This document shows, one piece after another, positions 6,146 to 7,342 of a stretch of 7,342 nt of DNA. This DNA comes from UBA5177 sp002413265 (lineage in GTDB: Bacteria; Chloroflexota; UBA5177). Made by a program: the position numbers and the translations under genes. Position 1 is the first letter of the stretch, and every line of letters begins with the position of its first letter. The stretch is taken from assembly GCA_036752825.1 (NCBI GenBank), contig DAIORV010000109.1:1-7342 (forward strand). Direction: 5' to 3'. The notes beneath the pieces were generated by a model. It saw only the letters and a program-made list of their open reading frames with translations. It had not been told where the DNA came from and made no database searches.

Positions 6146-6212
6146 TGAGCTACACCCATACGGTGGATTACACGCATACCGTCGGAGTAGGGTGCAAAAT
6201 CAGTACGTGGGC

Positions 6213-7049
6213 TTAATCGATGCGGACGTGGTCGCCGCGACGAACCGTCCCTCCCTGAAGGACACTCGCGTAGACGCCGACACGCTCTCTGTTGTGCTGA
6301 ACGGCAGTGCGCAGAATCTCCACATCCTTGGGCAGATCGCTCTGGGCAAGGGTCGTCATTACGCATCGCGTACACGGGCCGGTGATGTGTAGACGCACCT
6401 CTTCGCCGACGCTCACGTCTCGGCCGATCCACTCATGCTCGACAAAGCCTTGCTGCGCATCGGGAGTCGCGATCACCATGTTCGGGCGGAAGCGCCGAGG
6501 TTCAAAGCGCCCCTCAGGATGGAGCGAACTCAGACTCTCGAGTGTGGCCGTAGTGAGTAGGTGGATGGGCGCATCGTCGAAGAAGGTACCCGCCGGCAGG
6601 TCGAAGTCTGAGAAGCCGTCACCCTCCTCGGCAACTGCCGTCCAGGGGCCCAGGGACTCTGCGCTGCCGTCCGCGGATTCGAACGATACATGGTGGCCCA
6701 GAGCGATGGAGAGAATTTCTTCCAGATCGGCTTGATCGCTGCTGACTGTGCTTCCGTCAGGAAGGGTGATGCTAACGGGCGGAGCCGAGTCGCCGCGATT
6801 CGGCTGCCGGACGTAGCTCGCGCGGAAGTCGAAAAGTTGGGCGAATTTCCTCGTATTCTTGGCGGTCGCAACTCTTCCGGTGGCCTTTTCCACGAGCGCG
6901 TGCAGCCGATCTCCTTGAAGCCCGCGTCGAGTTACCTCGACCGCGTCGAGCTTCTCGCCAAGCATCGATTTGACGGGGTATCGCCAGAGCTCGACAACGG
7001 TGGCGCCGCGGATTTGCGGTGACTCAATGTCAGACAAAATTGTGCGCAC
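6213..7049 (-). CDS. MOSC domain protein with N-terminal beta-barrel (YcbX/mARC-like)
   Basis: This 278-residue protein has a MOSC_N barrel domain followed by a MOSC domain, the layout of YcbX and the mARC amidoxime reductases, which bind molybdenum cofactor and reduce N-hydroxylated compounds. The N-terminal signature is VVELWRYPVKSMLGE (18-32), then RRGLQGDR (41-48). The MOSC part has FFDDAPIHLLTTATL (156-170), RFEPRRFRPNMVI (181-193) and GPCTRCVMTTLAQ (224-236). Cys229 in TRCVMTT matches the cofactor-binding cysteine; Cys226 three residues earlier is an extra cysteine. There is no ferredoxin domain, so electrons would come from a separate partner. The GTG at 7049 lacks a clear Shine-Dalgarno; TTG 7037, with AGGTG nine bases upstream, is an alternative four codons shorter. 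It lies 18 bases after a TPR-type gene on the same strand, so the two may share a transcript. Confidence 0.9.
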   Translation of the reverse strand: MRTILSDIESPQIRGATVVELWRYPVKSMLGEKLDAVEVTRRGLQGDRLHALVEKATGRVATAKNTRKFAQLFDFRASYVRQPNRGDSAPPVSITLPDGSTVSSDQADLEEILSIALGHHVSFESADGSAESLGPWTAVAEEGDGFSDFDLPAGTFFDDAPIHLLTTATLESLSSLHPEGRFEPRRFRPNMVIATPDAQQGFVEHEWIGRDVSVGEEVRLHITGPCTRCVMTTLAQSDLPKDVEILRTAVQHNRERVGVYASVLQGGTVRRGDHVRID

Positions 7050-7067
7050 CTAAGTTCGGTTTAGCGA

Positions 7068-7342
7068 TCATCGCTGGTCGAGGCTAGCGAGCGCCTCTGC
7101 AGAACGTTGGGCGAAGGGACCGGCGCCAAGGCGCTCGAACTCTTTTCGGGACTCCTCGAGAGACTGCTGAGCCGCTTCGAGCTGCCCCTCGGCCTGCAAC
7201 GCCTTCCCACGGTGATAAGAAACGTCGGCGGCGAGATGCGGAAAGGGCATGGCAACTGCCATCTTGCGCGCTCCGTGGAAGGCTGAGGCTGCCCTCTGCC
7301 AGTCAGACTGATGGGCGAAGATCCTGCCGCGTACCAGCCGGA
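7068..7342 (-). CDS. C-terminal TPR-like end of a larger protein (cut by right edge)
   Basis: The minus strand is open from the window edge to a TGA at 7068-7070, giving 90 residues with no stop. Internal ATGs near 7262 and 7250 are not convincing starts, because the repeat pattern continues upstream: GRIFAHQSDWQRAASAFHGARKMA, then LAADVSYHRGKALQAEGQLEAAQQSLEESRKEFERLGAGPFAQRSAEAL. Paired amphipathic helices with Gly/Ala and 'Y..G.AL.A.G..EAA...L..A...F..LGA' spacing are typical of tetratricopeptide repeats. This type of ending is common at the C-terminus of large bacterial regulators with an AAA/STAND ATPase or a nucleotide cyclase domain, but those domains would lie outside the window. The residues are helical and soluble, with no membrane segment. 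The stop is 18 bases before the MOSC start. Confidence 0.72.
   Translation of the reverse strand, partial: RLVRGRIFAHQSDWQRAASAFHGARKMAVAMPFPHLAADVSYHRGKALQAEGQLEAAQQSLEESRKEFERLGAGPFAQRSAEALASLDQR

Noticed and set aside
6089..6165. Possible tRNA on the minus strand starting near GGGTGTAGCTCAG
   Set aside because: The D-arm start resembles a tRNA, but no anticodon stem of five pairs, no T-arm (GGTTCGA-like) and no proper acceptor stem can be placed.
5659..6432. Minus-strand frame of 257 codons crossing the end of glutamate dehydrogenase and the MOSC gene
   Set aside because: It overlaps two well-supported genes and the repeat-rich gap, and its Arg/His-rich product has no recognisable domain.

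Overview
The window is G+C-rich DNA with bacterial gene organisation: Shine-Dalgarno sites, short intergenic gaps, and several GTG or TTG starts. It carries eight protein-coding genes, two of them cut by the window edges. The mix is a secreted GH99-like glycosidase, secreted Kelch and NHL propellers, an M50-CBS protease and an ELFV-type glutamate dehydrogenase. This would fit an uncultured soil-type lineage such as Chloroflexota, Dormibacterota, Eremiobacterota or Actinomycetota. No rRNA or other marker is present, so this placement is a guess.

Left part (1-2787), an export cluster. A minus-strand gene running off the left edge encodes the N-terminus of an exported GH99/GH71-like glycoside hydrolase. 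Divergently, 146 bases away, a plus-strand pair encodes an exported Kelch propeller (605-1666) and an exported NHL-type propeller (1681-2787). The two are separated by 14 bases and are probably translated together. I see no substrate-specific motif, so the cluster's role (polysaccharide or surface processing) is inference.

Middle part (2788-4151). A good sigma-70-like promoter (2875-2903) precedes a TTG-started, membrane-embedded site-2-type zinc protease with two C-terminal CBS domains. The gene ends tail to tail with a minus-strand gene for a stand-alone tandem ACT-domain protein (4152-4520).

Nitrogen part (4152-6072). The ACT protein gene is divergent from a glutamate dehydrogenase gene (GTG start 4819) across 298 bases. 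The dehydrogenase side of this gap holds a two-layer stem-loop ending in six Ts, then a small hairpin that covers part of the dehydrogenase Shine-Dalgarno. Together these look like a regulated leader. A small amino-acid-sensing protein beside an amino-acid dehydrogenase suggests, but does not prove, a functional link.

Right part (6073-7342). A 140-base convergent gap contains several inverted repeats. Two minus-strand genes, 18 bases apart, follow on the map: a MOSC-domain protein (6213-7049) and, upstream of it in transcription, the C-terminal TPR-like end of a larger protein cut by the right edge. I found no mobile element, CRISPR array, rRNA or credible tRNA. The clearest candidate for something undescribed is the glutamate dehydrogenase leader with its divergent ACT neighbour.
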